In this document: piece by piece, positions 26,357 to 39,100 of the stretch | How the letters are laid out: each line of letters opens with the position of its first letter | How positions within the stretch are numbered: the first letter of the stretch is position 1 | DNA from: Oxyruncus cristatus | Taxonomy: Eukaryota; Chordata; Aves; Passeriformes; Cotingidae | DNA: 64,000 nucleotides | Direction: 5' to 3' | Assembly (NCBI GenBank): GCA_013399855.1 | Contig: VXAY01006167.1 | Coordinates: forward strand, 991,777 to 1,055,776 | Notes under the pieces: model-generated | What the model saw: the letters and a program-made list of their open reading frames with translations, nothing else | Databases searched by the model: none | What the model was told of the DNA's origin: nothing | Made by a program: the position numbers and the translations under genes

Positions 26357-29300
26357 CCTTTCTGCAGAAAGAAAAAGTCCTTGTGGCCATTTATCATAAC
26401 TTGGTGAACAGAACAGTTAGTGCTATGCCAGAGTATTTCAGTGATGTACAAAGAGAGTGTCTGAGTTGTCTTCAAAATCATGAAAATTTGACATAAAAAA
26501 ATCAGACATGATTGTGTTAACATTCCTGACTTGTTTGTGTCTTAAATATCCTATGGAGTTGATGGCAGTAAGTCAACATGCTTTTGTTGGTTACCTTAGA
26601 TCATTTAGTTATAATGCAAAATTATTTGAGGTATTTTGAGGGCTTTCATCATTACAAGAATAGCAGAAGCTGAAGACTGTCTTTTAACATATGTTTTCAC
26701 AAACTACGGCTTTTACTTGACAGTATTAAAGTGAAGTACAGTAATTATCACAATAAATGAGATAATATTTTTGTGTTGCCGTGAATAATGCAAATACACA
26801 TATTTTTTTCGTAAGGCAAATGTTCAGATGATTCTTAAGAACAAAAAATTGTTTTGTTGATTGAACTAAAGGGTTCACCTGCTGTTTCTTTAACAGCTCC
26901 TTCAGTTAGATCTTATGCAACTATACCCTGCATCATACTTTTGCCTTTTTATATGCAAAGTGGACATTTGAAACCGTTTACATCTTTGCTAAGTGCTGCT
27001 CTACTGAAGAGGCTGCCTACGAGAGAGCTGCATTGGAGATAGCTCTCCTTCAGTCTTGGTTCATTTAGAAATACAATGTACCTTTCTTCATATTTTCCAT
27101 ATTCCTGGATTATCTCCAGTGACTGCCAGAGTCCATCTGAAGAAGAGAGATTATCTACTTATCCATAACAGATTTTACCTTAAGGTACACTGTGTACACA
27201 TTTAACCCTTACATTTAGCTGTGTTTCTCAGCATTCAGTCTAATCTGTGTGTTCTGTCTTTGAAGGGAGCTGAGCAAAGTTCCCTTCATTGAACTACTGT
27301 CTGAAACATGTGGGCCTGAAGGATGTTTGTTTGGATACTGCTGACATAAAACACATCACAGTTCACAGTGCTTGCATATACCACTGTGGGATTACATGTA
27401 GATAACTCATCTTCTTTGAAGTGGCAAATAAGTGCATAACTGCTCTTTGCCTTTTCTCTAGCACATTTCTGCTTTGTTAATTTTTGTTAACAGCAATCCA
27501 AATGCCAAAGAGATTTTAATATTTTTTATGTTTTCAGTATTCAGTTTTTCCCTATTTTCATGCCGAAAATTGAGATAACTTCTAAAAGAGAACATCAAGT
27601 GTCCTAGAAAGTGAGAACTGTAAAATAAAACAAATATTTTTAAATGTTGTTCTTTTCCATAAAGGTAAAATGCTATAAAAGTCTTTATTGAGATGCCTAA
27701 CTACTCTGTCTTCTACTCAACTGTAAACCAGTTCTACTGAAATTCCGGGAATTTTGGTATCGGCACTGAAACTGAGGGACGGGAGGTGTTGTGAATTTTA
27801 AAGACTTACAGAGGATGAAATAATTTTCATTAATGGACTCAAAAGTTAAATCAGTAAATAATTTCTAGATTTATTCTGGTTTTTTTCACTTACTCAAATG
27901 TATCTGAACCTCCCACCCACATGGAATAAGTATTTTCGGAATGCAGTTTTATATTAGTTGCTCAATATTCTCTCCATACTAAGTGAACTTCAGTTGTCTG
28001 AGATACAGCTTGTTCCATCTGCGGTGATCCCAATTTGCCAGTTCCTTCAAACCTCCTTTTATGCTGTATCTTCTGTTTTTCTCAAAGTAGAAAAACCAGT
28101 GTCTGTGTTAGGCCCACCAAGTTATACCCAGACACTTGATTTCCACCTGGAAATTTACAGTGTTTGCACCAATGTTGTGAATCCGTCTTTCTGCCTAAGA
28201 ATTCTTCATGTCTTGTGTTGTTATGGCAGAGCCAAAAGGGTGCTGTTGTGCCTGGTGGGCATTTGGCAGGCTTGTCAGGTTCTTTAACTGATGCCCGAAG
28301 GCTGTCGTGGAACATTATGTGATTTGATGAAGTTGATTTCAGTGATATGGTCCGAATGCAACCACTGCTGTGTCCACTGAATTGATTAGATTCCATTTTT
28401 GGAATTCTACTCCCTCTCTATCACAGTGTGCACATTTTATGTAATTATTCATTACAGTTAAGTAGAGTTTAACAGGGAGAGTTCATGGCTACCATTGAAT
28501 TCAAACTTGTGTTCATCTTGCAAAATCAAATATTTGTAACCACCCCATTCCATTAATTTGAAACATTTTTCGGGTCTCTCAGTATTGATTTGGTTTAATT
28601 CTGCAGCTGAAGCCTTCTCCAGTAGTAACAAGTAAGAAGTTTGTCAGTTTCCCCTGCAAATTGTAATATGATTCTCTAATTAGAATATTGGGAACCTGAA
28701 AAATAGCACAAATAGCACTTGTTTCGTCTCAGTCTCACTATCAAGATACTCTCTCTTTATTTCTGTAACTGACTCTTCAGTAACGGAAGTTTTCATTGTT
28801 TTTTCCTTTATCAGAAGTATTTAATATTTAGATTTAGTATTCTTGTCTGAGGTCATCGCCCATGTCCTTTTATGATGATGTTTTTAAAGGTTTTGAGTTT
28901 TGTTACATCTCTTATGTAAGTATTGCTTTCTTGGCTTTGACACCTCTTTGGGATTTATCTGAAGTTTACCATTTTCCTCTATATGACTGATGCTGGTTCT
29001 TGAGCAGTTGCCTTGCTTCATGCTGATTCTTATTTCCTTTTCAATGGTAATCATCCTGCCTAATTTTCTAATTGTGGGAGCCTCAGAGACTCTCTTTGGG
29101 TTCTGGGACTTTGTGTGCCAGGTCTTTCTGTCTTACTGTGTCAAGATACAAGAAAATCTGTTTCCCTTAATCTTTAGATATTACTCCTGTGCTTTGAATC
29201 AAGTTGCTAAACCCTATTGGTACCGATCTCTTACCTAATTACATGTATTCATATATGAGAAAGAAGTTATTCTTCTCAGCTACATCTTTATTCATCTTCC

Positions 29301-31248
29301 ACTGCTGTTAAATTTACCTGAAACCTTATTCCCTAAATACCATTTTTATACATTACCTATTCCAATATTAATGGTTCAGTGATGCCAAAGAATGGTTGCC
29401 ATAATTGGAGTGCTGTCATATCTTTGAATTCTTCATCAAACATATTTTTAATTTTGCCTTTGATGGTTCTTCAGTGATAACAGCATATTAATGATTTTGT
29501 GCTACTTCTCTTTTTAACTTTTAGTCACTGATAGGTCAAATCAGGTAACTGCTCACAATATCAAATTTCCTTAATTATTTCTCCGCAGTATGAGTTTTTT
29601 AACTTTGAAAGTTTCATTTTCTGGCTATTTTACTTCTTTAAAATGTGGTAACACATTTATACTGTGCCCACTCTCCACCTTAATGGAGGACATCTGACAC
29701 CTTAAAGCCCAAAATGTTTCAGGTGACCACCTTTCAGCCTTCCATTTGAATAGTTGGGGTGGTTTCATTCATCTTTTCCAAACTTGTAAAATTTATTTTG
29801 ACTTCTTGAATAGCTTTACTGTTATTATTTTTTGCTGATACCTGTCCTCTTATTGATGAGCATCATTCCTCTTAAGTTTGTCTGAATTTTTTTTTAAATT
29901 TCCCACATAGTGAACCTACCTGTAGGCAGCAAAGTTACTGCTTAAATGACTTTAAGAGTTGTGACTGTGTGCAGCCTGTCAGAGTCCTTTCAAAAAAGGC
30001 ACCTGAACTTACATACATTTAACCAACCTTTATTTTGTTTAAAGTTTTTGACTGTGACAAAATGTACTGTTGTCCTGATAATGACGTGGTAAACTGTGCT
30101 AATTGTAGTTTTTAAGGCATCTGCAACTAGTGACACACTGAAAGTGAAATTGTTCATTGAACTTAATAGGGAAAAATGAGTAAGAGTATTCCTGAGGCAA
30201 CAGTGTCTATTGATTTTGTATGGTTTTAACTTTGTTATTGGCAAACTAGTCTGCATTTAAAATATCATCTTTTCTTGATTTTGCTTGTGATGTCCTGTAT
30301 GTGTAGAATGGTGTACATGTATAAATCTGAACATTCTTCTTCAAAACTTTTCAAGGAATGCATTTATTAATTACTTCCATTGAGCCCAGTATAGTGTGGG
30401 ATCTCTTATACGCTGAACTCACCTGCTGTTTGGGTGTACCTAAGATCTGCTGTGCTTTCTTTAAATTCAGGTTGCTTTCAGAATATATAATGAATGAGAT
30501 GAGACCATGATCTATAGACAGTATTTGTAGTATGCTATCACTTTGGTGATGTCCATTATCTTAGCAGTCATGCCCAGCTCTTTCTGTATATTGTTCCAAT
30601 TAATATTTTATGTGAATGAATGAGTAATTCTTTTATACACATGTCCTTTGGAACATTTACTTCATAATTTCTTTAAACTAATTCTTGCAAGGTAGATTGT
30701 CTATTTCCCAGTGATCTAAGTTTTATTGCATTATGTTGATTGAAATATGATTATATAGAAATATAATTAACTTTATCTTGTCACTTTCATTAGTAAAGCA
30801 CACTGGATTTCTTTGAAGTTAAGCTCAGGGGTTTTGGCTTAATACGGAAATATTATTGATTGTAAGTCTGAAATGTTACCTCTGAAGATTTAATTCTGAA
30901 GCTATATAGGGCTGTGTTCTGAGCATGTCATAGTCCTTGTGTCACACATTGGTTTGAAGTTTTAAGACCATATAGTCAGTCACGTTTGTCAGTGTAGCAT
31001 GGAGTAAAACTGAAAAACTTTGGAGTTACACACTAGCAGCTTTGAATCTTTATGGAGTAGGGAGGGTGTACGCGTAGACTTTTGAGCCAATTACAACGCT
31101 TACTCTTAGAACTGACAAATTTATTTTCATTATTCAAATTTGCTTTTTATGTTGCTCACAGAAGTAGCAGTTCCCTATGCGGCCTTTTTACATGCGGTCA
31201 TGTACAAATATTGCTCTTCAATGAAAAAAATGTTGTAGAGCAGTGATA

Positions 31249-31270
31249 GTAAAAGGTTTCAACCTTTTAC
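31249..31270. repeat. Perfect short inverted repeat (10-bp arms, 2-nt spacer)
   Basis: GTAAAAGGTT (31249-31258), spacer TC, AACCTTTTAC (31261-31270). It lies in otherwise unremarkable intron. No flanking features suggest a terminator or miRNA: the stem is too short and the loop too small. Confidence 0.9.
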
Positions 31271-31945
31271 TTTGACCATCCATTTATAAAGCCATAAATC
31301 TCAAGCCTACCTTGAAACATTTTCCAGCCCCCTACATCCTCTGTGCAGCTGTTAGTCCTGAAAGCTATCTGGGTTTACAGGTATTAAGTCTGCAGCTGTG
31401 AACATTTCTGAATAAGGATGTGCAATTATAGCCGTCATAGCTTTGCTATCCAAAATGCTGTTCTGTTTTGTTATTTTTTTATTCTGTTCTTAATTTCAAG
31501 ATCCATCCTCTCAAATATCAGATTAACTTTGTACACTACTAGTCTTTTCTTCCATATTCAGATATTCAAAGCCTGTTGTTTCAGAGATAGTAGTGTCCTA
31601 CATTTTTAAGTGGAAAGCATCCCTGAAAATTGGATCATTTGAATTTCATGAGGTATAGAGGCTCTGAAAAAGTCACCTTTAGGAATGTATAGGAATGTAC
31701 AGCAAAAACTGACTGGTGCAGAACTACAGCACTGTTTAGAGTGCATGAACTGTGATTTAAATATCTCTGGCTAACATTCAGGAAAACCGCTTATGACTGC
31801 TAAAACCTTGCCCCAGACGACCTGCCTGTGGCTCTCTTTTAAAGCTGTGACTCAGAAATTTAGTTATAACAATACCTTTTTTAAGTACTTTGTTAATAAG
31901 AATGTAACATACAAGTTACTGTGTTTTGGATGATCAACTGGTGGG

Positions 31946-31981
31946 GTTGTATTTCATTAGGTAGTTGTATTTCATTAGGTA
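31946..31981. repeat. Perfect 18-bp tandem duplication
   Basis: GTTGTATTTCATTAGGTA occurs twice head to tail (31946-31963 and 31964-31981) with no mismatch, indicating a recent local duplication. Confidence 0.95.
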
Positions 31982-33504
31982 GTTTGAAAATGGAGTGGAG
32001 ATTATATTAAATTTAGTGCACATGATACATATGTTATTAACTGGTGTTTCCTTCACAGTGTCAATCCTGTGAATGTTTGCGACTAGAAAACTTTTCTTGT
32101 GATGATTTCTCACAAAGGAATAAGACCAAAAAAAAAGTCCATTGAAATTGTTTGTATAGCTTGTGACATGAAAGAATTGTGTCTTTTTTAAATCTATCAG
32201 CTGTTTGGGGGTAACTCTTTCGAGCTGAGCATGTTTTGCTCAAAATCTGCTTTGCTTTAAAGTGTGTCTTGCAGCAACCATTCTCTGCTCTTTCTTTGTG
32301 CTGCAGAAGTTATTAATATAAATGATCTTGAACCAAAACCTTGGAATAAAACATCTGGCCCAGTGACAATTTTAGTGCTTCATTTTTTTTTTCTTGATCA
32401 GTTCTTGATTCTACTTCAGAAAGAAATCTTACATTCTCTGTTAAAGTCTCTCAACTTGTCATACTACTACTCTTTGGCAACTTCTTCTGTTCCCCTTTAC
32501 TGCCCTATTGACTTTGGCCTGTCTTTGAAACGTGCTTGGCCTTCTTTTCAGTTTCAGTTCTAGCTTATTTATGTTCTAAAGCTTCACCTAGCCAGTGTGT
32601 TTCTACAATAAGTTATTCACTTCCATCAGATTCATACCTTAGGGGGAAATAATCTACCAAGACAGGGCTATTGTCCCTCAACTATTGAATATCTAGCTGA
32701 AGTCCGCTGCAGAGTCCTTGCCTTTTTGAGATGGCTTCTCTGCTCAGCTTTATTTTTGAGAAGACATATTCATTGCTCAGTCTCTTTAATGACAGTTGTT
32801 TTTCTGAATTTCTATTCAGAAATAGCTCAGAAAGAAATAGCTCAGAAGTGAAGGCTGATACTGATTTGAAGAAGGTGTAGATGCGCTGGTAATCTTGGGC
32901 TTCTCGTATGAAGCGGGTAAAGTGGGGCACATCATAGTGTTTCTGTCTCTGCTGAGAGAAATAATTTTCTCCATCTTTTATTTGGCAACTTCTGTTTTCC
33001 CATAGCAGAGGAAAGCAGTAGTATGAGTCCTCTTTTCCTCAATTTTAACGCTGATTGTATTGGATAGGGATTTTTACCAGCTTGTGGCCCCTGTTGAAGA
33101 CTTTGCTCTCAAAGTAAATTTCAGAACATGGCTGTTGCAAAGTTAGTGTATTTTAATGATTCTGAGATGGAGCATTTCTCTAGGTGTGGAATGTTTACCA
33201 GTGCTGCACTTGCATTTTCTTACAAATAAACAACCATCACTGGTATTTCTCTCTTGTCCTTTTCCTTGTATAAGGTACATTACTTTTTGCTACCTGCTTC
33301 CTAGAAAACAAATTAACCCAAAATTAAAAGAAAATTTTTAAAATCAGGTCATTTATCTAAATTCTAGAAGTACTTTAAGAGATTTTTATCTTCTTGTGCC
33401 TGTATTGTCAACAGACATAATACAGGCTTCTGTCTGAAGCAGAACCAACAGGTGCTGCCAACACCTCTGTCAGAAAGGATATGTTACAATGGGCAATGTT
33501 ACTG

Positions 33505-33990
33505 TGAAGACTAACAGAGATTATCAGAGATATGGCAGATCTGTCACACAAAGAAGATTTAGAACTCTTCAGTCTGGAAAAGTGCTCGTTGAGAGGGACT
33601 AGAACAGAGGTCGGTAAAATCATGAGGAGTACCAAGAAGGTGAACAGAGTTGTTACTGGTCTCACCCAGCATAACAATCAGGAGACATCAAATGGAATTA
33701 GCAAATGGCAGGCTCAGGAGAGATTTTTTTTTTTTTCTTTTTAAGTGGTTATGATGTGGAGGGGTTTAGATTCAAGGGGAGACTAGATGAGTAAATAGAA
33801 AAGAAGTCCGTCAGAGGCTACTGGTTACAAAAACACCTCTCTGACAAAATCCGTTTGTTGGAAGGAGGTAAGTATTCTGAGGGGCTCTGCTTCTTAAGCC
33901 TGGACTGCTTCTGCTGCCAATAGCTGTCAGTCCACTACTGGCTTACGTGGACCTTTGGACTGGTCTGTCTTGTCTTCAAAGTCCCTGAAA
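33505..33990 (+). mobile_element. Old, diverged CR1 copy (3' region), sense orientation
   Basis: The order of recognisable words follows the CR1 3' region: CTCTTCAGTCTGGAAAAG (33568 on), GGTCGGTAAAATCATGAGG, AAGGTGAACAG, CATCAAATGGAATTAGC, then after a T-rich gap AGATTCAAGGGGAGACTAGA and TACGTGGACCTTTGGACTGG near 33944-33965. This is the type shared by reptiles and birds, so the copy is probably ancient. It has many substitutions and a small internal loss around 33725-33745. The reverse transcriptase region is absent (5' truncation). Ends are approximate. Confidence 0.75.
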
Positions 33991-35597
33991 CATTGCAGGA
34001 CTGTAGATTATATAGGGGCAAAAAGACAAGTCCTCAAAGTAAGGAAGTGGTTTTTGTTTTTATTTAAATTAGCATTTGTTAAGGGAGTGCTGCTTGCAAT
34101 TTTTTCATTTGGTTTCATCATGCCAAAAAGGCATGTTAATAATTTTGTTTTATATGCCTGATTTCTGTGTCAGAGTGAAGAGCTAAATGACTGTCACTGG
34201 AACAGACGTGGATGGGTCCTCAAAGCCCAAGATGTTTAGTATTGGTGATAAGCATTGTGTCAGACTGAGAAAAAGTATATCATATTCTCAGCTACTTATG
34301 GCTGAGATCCTATTATTTCTGACCATGCCTGACAGCTCAAATGTTAAACAGTGAAGGGTCATAGAAAATTAGTATAATTTCAGTGGCTGCTTCAGTGCAG
34401 CAAACATTAAGTCAGTTCCCAAGAACAGTTCCCTGGTGCAACCCCTAATAAATTCAAACTTTATTTTTAGGGATGACCTTTAGTAATGTGAGCCTTGATC
34501 CACTGAGATGCTGTTCACTTTTGATGCATCTCCAAATCCCTTTTTTATGCATTTTAAATCAACACACGCTTATTCTGAATTTATGTGTGTGGATAGACAG
34601 AGAGATGTAATTTAAACACATCTGTTCAAATATGCATTTCAGATCAACTTGGTGCCGGTTCTCATAATACGGCTGAGTTTTTGACGGGTATTATATCCCT
34701 AAAGTACACAGCAGATGGTATTTATTAGAGATTGAATGGAAATGAAGTTTAAAGATGTTGAGCTTTTTGTCTTAAGTCACTCATTTTTTAATCATAAAAC
34801 AATAATGATCTGAAGTTATAAATCTGTAATGAAGTTCTTTAAGATGTTTCATGTTTATGGAGAGAGTAGAACACCTTATATTTGAATAAAGTTAGTCCAA
34901 CTGTTTGGGTTTTTTTAAGAAAATCGATAATGAGAAGTATTACAAAGTTTCTTCTATAACATTTGGGCTGCATCTAGTAGAAACTCTAGCCACCTTCACT
35001 ATAATTGTTTGAAGAGAGTAAAACTGTGTGCACTCTTTCATCCTCAGGCAGTGAGCCATGCTAATTATGAAATACACTTTTTATCTAGGTCACTATTCCC
35101 TGGTAACAAGGACAACCCAGTCCCTACTTGCACAGTGTCCTCCATACCTTATACCTTCTCAAGCTGAGTTCTGGAAATCAGGTCTCCTAGCTGCCTCTAG
35201 GTGTCATTCAGCCCAGTTTTTCAAAGAGCTCTTCTGGGGGCAGGAGGTGGGTTTGGAAAAGAATAGTCATAAAAAATGCTTGTTCTCACCCTCAGTTAAG
35301 TTGAGAGCTGTTAGATTGTGTGTCTTGATCACAGATACTATTTTACAGCCTTTTTAGGTGACTTACATCAAAACCACTAATGACTGCAAATTCAAAACCA
35401 GCCTATTAAGCTGCACTTGCAAATCCGTTGGACGTTACTGCAGATCACAAAGCTCAGGTGTAATGTGTTCCCTGTGGGATCTGCCACCGTGAGCAGCCGT
35501 GAGTGCTTTGCAAGATGTGGAACGCAGAAAGCAGAATGCACCCAGTGACTCTGTAGCTGTCCAGTTCAGACTTAATACATAGTTTCTACCACCGTTG

Positions 35598-36189
35598 CGT
35601 CATGGTTTAACCTCAGCCAGCAACCAAGCACCACACAGTCACTCACTCTCCCAATACTGGGATCAGGGAGAGAATTGGAAGGATAAAAGCTACAGAACGT
35701 GTGGGTTGAGATAAAGACAGTTTAATAGGGAAAGCAAAAGCCATGAACACAAGCAGAGCAAAACAAGGAATTAATTCACTGCTTCCCATGGGCGGTCAGG
35801 TGTTCAGCTACCTCCAGGAGAGCAGGGTCCCATCACATGTAATGGTTACTTGGGAAGACAAACATCACCACTCCAAATGTCCCCCCTTCCTTCTTCTTCC
35901 CCTAACTTTATATACTGAGCATGATGTAATATGGTATGGAATATCCCTTTGGTCAGTTTGGGTCACCTGTCCTGGCTGTGTCTCCTCCCAGTTTACCGTG
36001 CAACCCCACTGCCCTCGACAGTGTGGCCGGATGGAAAAGTAGAAAAGGCTCTGACTCTGTGCAAGCCCTGCTCAGCAATAACAAAAACATCTCTATATTG
36101 TCATCCCTGTGTTCAGCAGAAATCCAGAACACAACCCCATACCAGCTACTATGAAGAAAATTAACTCTACCCTGGTCAAAATCAGCACA
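35598..36189 (-). mobile_element. Solo ERVK-like LTR, antisense to CDKAL1
   Basis: Read on the minus strand, the LTR opens at 36189 with TGTGCTGATTTTGACCAGGG. It carries GGGATATTCCATACCATATT, a TATATAAA box (35914-35907), an ATTAAA-type polyadenylation signal near 35729, and the U5 words CTCACTTT-like and GTGGTGTGCTTGG-like. It closes near 35598 in GGTTAAACCATGACG. Length is about 590 bp. No internal region adjoins either side, so it is a solo LTR left by recombination. A clear target-site duplication is not visible. It shares its U3 core and U5 layout with the sense LTR at 49290 but differs downstream of the TATA box, so it belongs to a sister subfamily. Confidence 0.85.
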
Positions 36190-39100
36190 CTTTTGAAATT
36201 TGAAGTATTTCACTATGAATCACCTCCAAATGAAATGGTAGGATTTAATGGTCTTTCCAATTATATACACATCTTCCATGTGCATATACCTTTTGTCAGG
36301 GAAATCTGCAAGGATACTCTGAAAAAATACTGTGATCATTTCTCTGTGGTCATGTCTGGGTTTCATTTGTCTGTTTTATTTTTTAATCAAAGCAAGCATA
36401 TAAACAATATGGCATTACAATTTTTTTTCTGGTTTATTGTGTCTTGGGCACTCATTTCAGAGAGATATGATCCAAACTGTGAAAATAAGTTTAAAAAAAG
36501 TATTAAAATTATGCATTTTACACACATAAACAAAATATGACTTACTTAAACATCTGCTAGTACTCAGCATTTCAATAGTTGAGTGAAAGTAAGCGAGTTG
36601 ACCTATAAATTAAACCATTACAGACTTTTACATACAATAACAACATAAAGTTTTCTTCTTTGTTTAATGCAGAAAAACTGCGATGTAAAGGAGATTTGAT
36701 TTGTGAGACAACCTGGTTGTATTAGGCAGTAATAGAGAACATTTTAAAAGATTTGAAATAACGTAATTGGCTTTGCAGTGGGAACATGTACATGAATAAA
36801 ATATGTTAGCAGGTGTCCTGCCAGGGTGGAATCTCATGCTATTGTATTTACTAGAAATACGTACATTTTAAATAAGTCTAAATTTGGTAAAACTATTTAA
36901 AACGGAAGGTCTGAAAAACTAATATGCAGCACAGTTTAAAAACAATTAAGTTTATACCTGACAGTTTGTTAAATAATCTTTTTTAGAGAGTGAAGCTTTG
37001 GCTTTGACCCATTGCTCTCAGGCTCTGACACTATTGGATGTAGTATACATTTAGGTTTTTTCTGATAGTCTTTATTACACTTCCAGTAGAAACTCAGTCA
37101 AAATGCAGTAAATTCATCTTTTCAGTTGACTTGATCTGAGGAACAGTTTGATAGAAGCAAACATAAGGACCCTCAGACTTAAACAAAACTTGAAGTCGAA
37201 GATATTAATACTAATTATAGACGAGTGGAAGTGGATACTACTTTTGCGTTATTTATATTTACTTTATTGAGGTTTGACTCCCTTGCCAAGTTCACACCAA
37301 TATTTTGCCATTTGTCCTTTTAAATTGTATTGCAGTCTGTGAAATGGCTGTCCTGTCTTTCCACTTATACTTTTATTGCTAAATTTTGTAGTAGTGTTTT
37401 AAATATCTTTCTTGAGAAGTTATGATTGGATCTTCCCTACTCACCATACGTTCAATTGCAAAATCTCCCACTCTTGTGGGATAATTGTCCTGAAAATTCA
37501 GTGATGTCATTATGTGTCTAAAGCAACTGAACACCGGAAAAGGAAATGGCAATGTTAAATAGAATTTCTTATAAAAAATAAGAACATAGGCTCTGTGGTG
37601 AACTGCTTGTTTTCTTTCAAGTACTGCTTGTTTTCTTACATATTTTCTTAAATATTGATGTTCATGACATATATAGCTGCATTTGAATAAGCTGTCTTAC
37701 CAAATGATAGTTTGTATGTAGCCATAGGGCTCAGTCTGTTAGCATCTAAAAGGCTTCACACAGAAATGTTTATGACATGTCTATTGTCATTGAACCAAGG
37801 TACTTTCCACTTTCACTCCATGTGTAAATCAGTTGAGCAATTGATACGAGGTTTCAAAAGAGTTCTTTTTTTCTGACACCGAGGTTTTGAACTTTGTACA
37901 TCCTGGACTACTTTTAAACACATATGGAAAAGATTACTAAGAAAAACATGGTTAGTGGATATCCATTTATTAGAAGCCTGTTCATCCATTGTGTAATTTA
38001 GGGTAAATCGTAAACTAAAAAGGATGGAAAACCCCCTGCTTCAGAAATTATGTTCAGGTTTAGTCCTGTAACTCCAGACACTTAAATTAGGAGTATATTG
38101 ACCTGTGCTGCATTTATAGTTCATGGAAAGAGAGAGAGAAGTGCAGGAGGATTTCAGAACAGAAACAGGCTGAATTCCTTTCTAAAAGTGTGGGGATTTT
38201 TCCATGGCTTAATTCTCAGGTTAATCTCCATATAGTCAAGAGAGAAGCAGGGTGAAGTTTCATGTTGTTCCTAGCCTTTGAAAGAGGCAGTGCTTCCAGC
38301 TGAGCATTCTGTTTCTCTTGTGCGAGCTCCAACTCCTGTGACTCCGTAGTGAGCAATTCAAGTTGAAGTCAGAAATCCCACAAGACTAGACCTTGTAGAA
38401 AAAAGAGAAAGAGTGGGGGAAAGGGCTTCTGGAGGACTGTGTGTGGTCATGGGGAAGATGCAAACATCTCCTTCAGCTCCAACACAAAACGGCACATTGA
38501 GGTGCCTATTGGGTTCTGTAAATATACTTGAAAGACTAATTCACATACCTTCAACTTATTTCATCCATTAACCTCATTTCATTTGCATGTTCTCTAAATG
38601 GGGATATACTGCAGAAATGTTCTAAAGTATAAAATAATTTATGATGCTGAAATAGCACATCAGAGAGGACTGGTTTTGTTTTCATAGGAATTCCACTCTT
38701 TTTCCCTAACTTTTTTTCAATGCAGATTTCTAATTTATGAATTAAGAAGTTGCTAGCTCATCACATTTTTTGTTTTGACCTTAATTACTATAGATTAGCC
38801 AGGCAGTTCTCATACCCTTCTGTAAGGCCATATATTGTTTTAAATTCATTTGTATAGCTATTTATTCTAATCCAGTATTTTGTTACACTGGGAGGGGTGG
38901 AGGTGGGTTAGGAGCAAGTCGGTGCCTTTAAGTCATTTCTGGATTTAAATGTTAATTGCTGAAATGGAAGTGGGAAGAATATGTGATCATGCAAAAGAAT
39001 TTCACATGGTCATGTGAGTAGCTGAAGGTGATAATTTTAAGTTCTTTACATAATTTCTTCTCTGAGCATGGTCTTGGTTTGTAATGGTTATTGCTAAAGG

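Noticed and set aside
25610..26399. Two overlapping 187-aa plus-strand open frames, plus 135-, 117- and 109-aa minus-strand frames
   Set aside because: All lie mainly inside the antisense ERVL-like LTR. The frames come from GC-rich degenerate tandem units, overlap in several frames at once and show no domain.
35590..36200. Target-site duplication around the solo LTR
   Set aside because: The flanks ACCGTTG and CTTTTGA do not match at 4-6 bp with any reasonable choice of LTR ends.
36109..36540. 143-codon plus-strand frame
   Set aside because: It begins inside the solo LTR on the opposite strand and runs into AT-rich intron. No domain.
37602..37637. 15-bp direct repeat (ACTGCTTGTTTTCTT, 21-bp period)
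   Set aside because: Real but short and with no associated feature. Not worth a separate entry.
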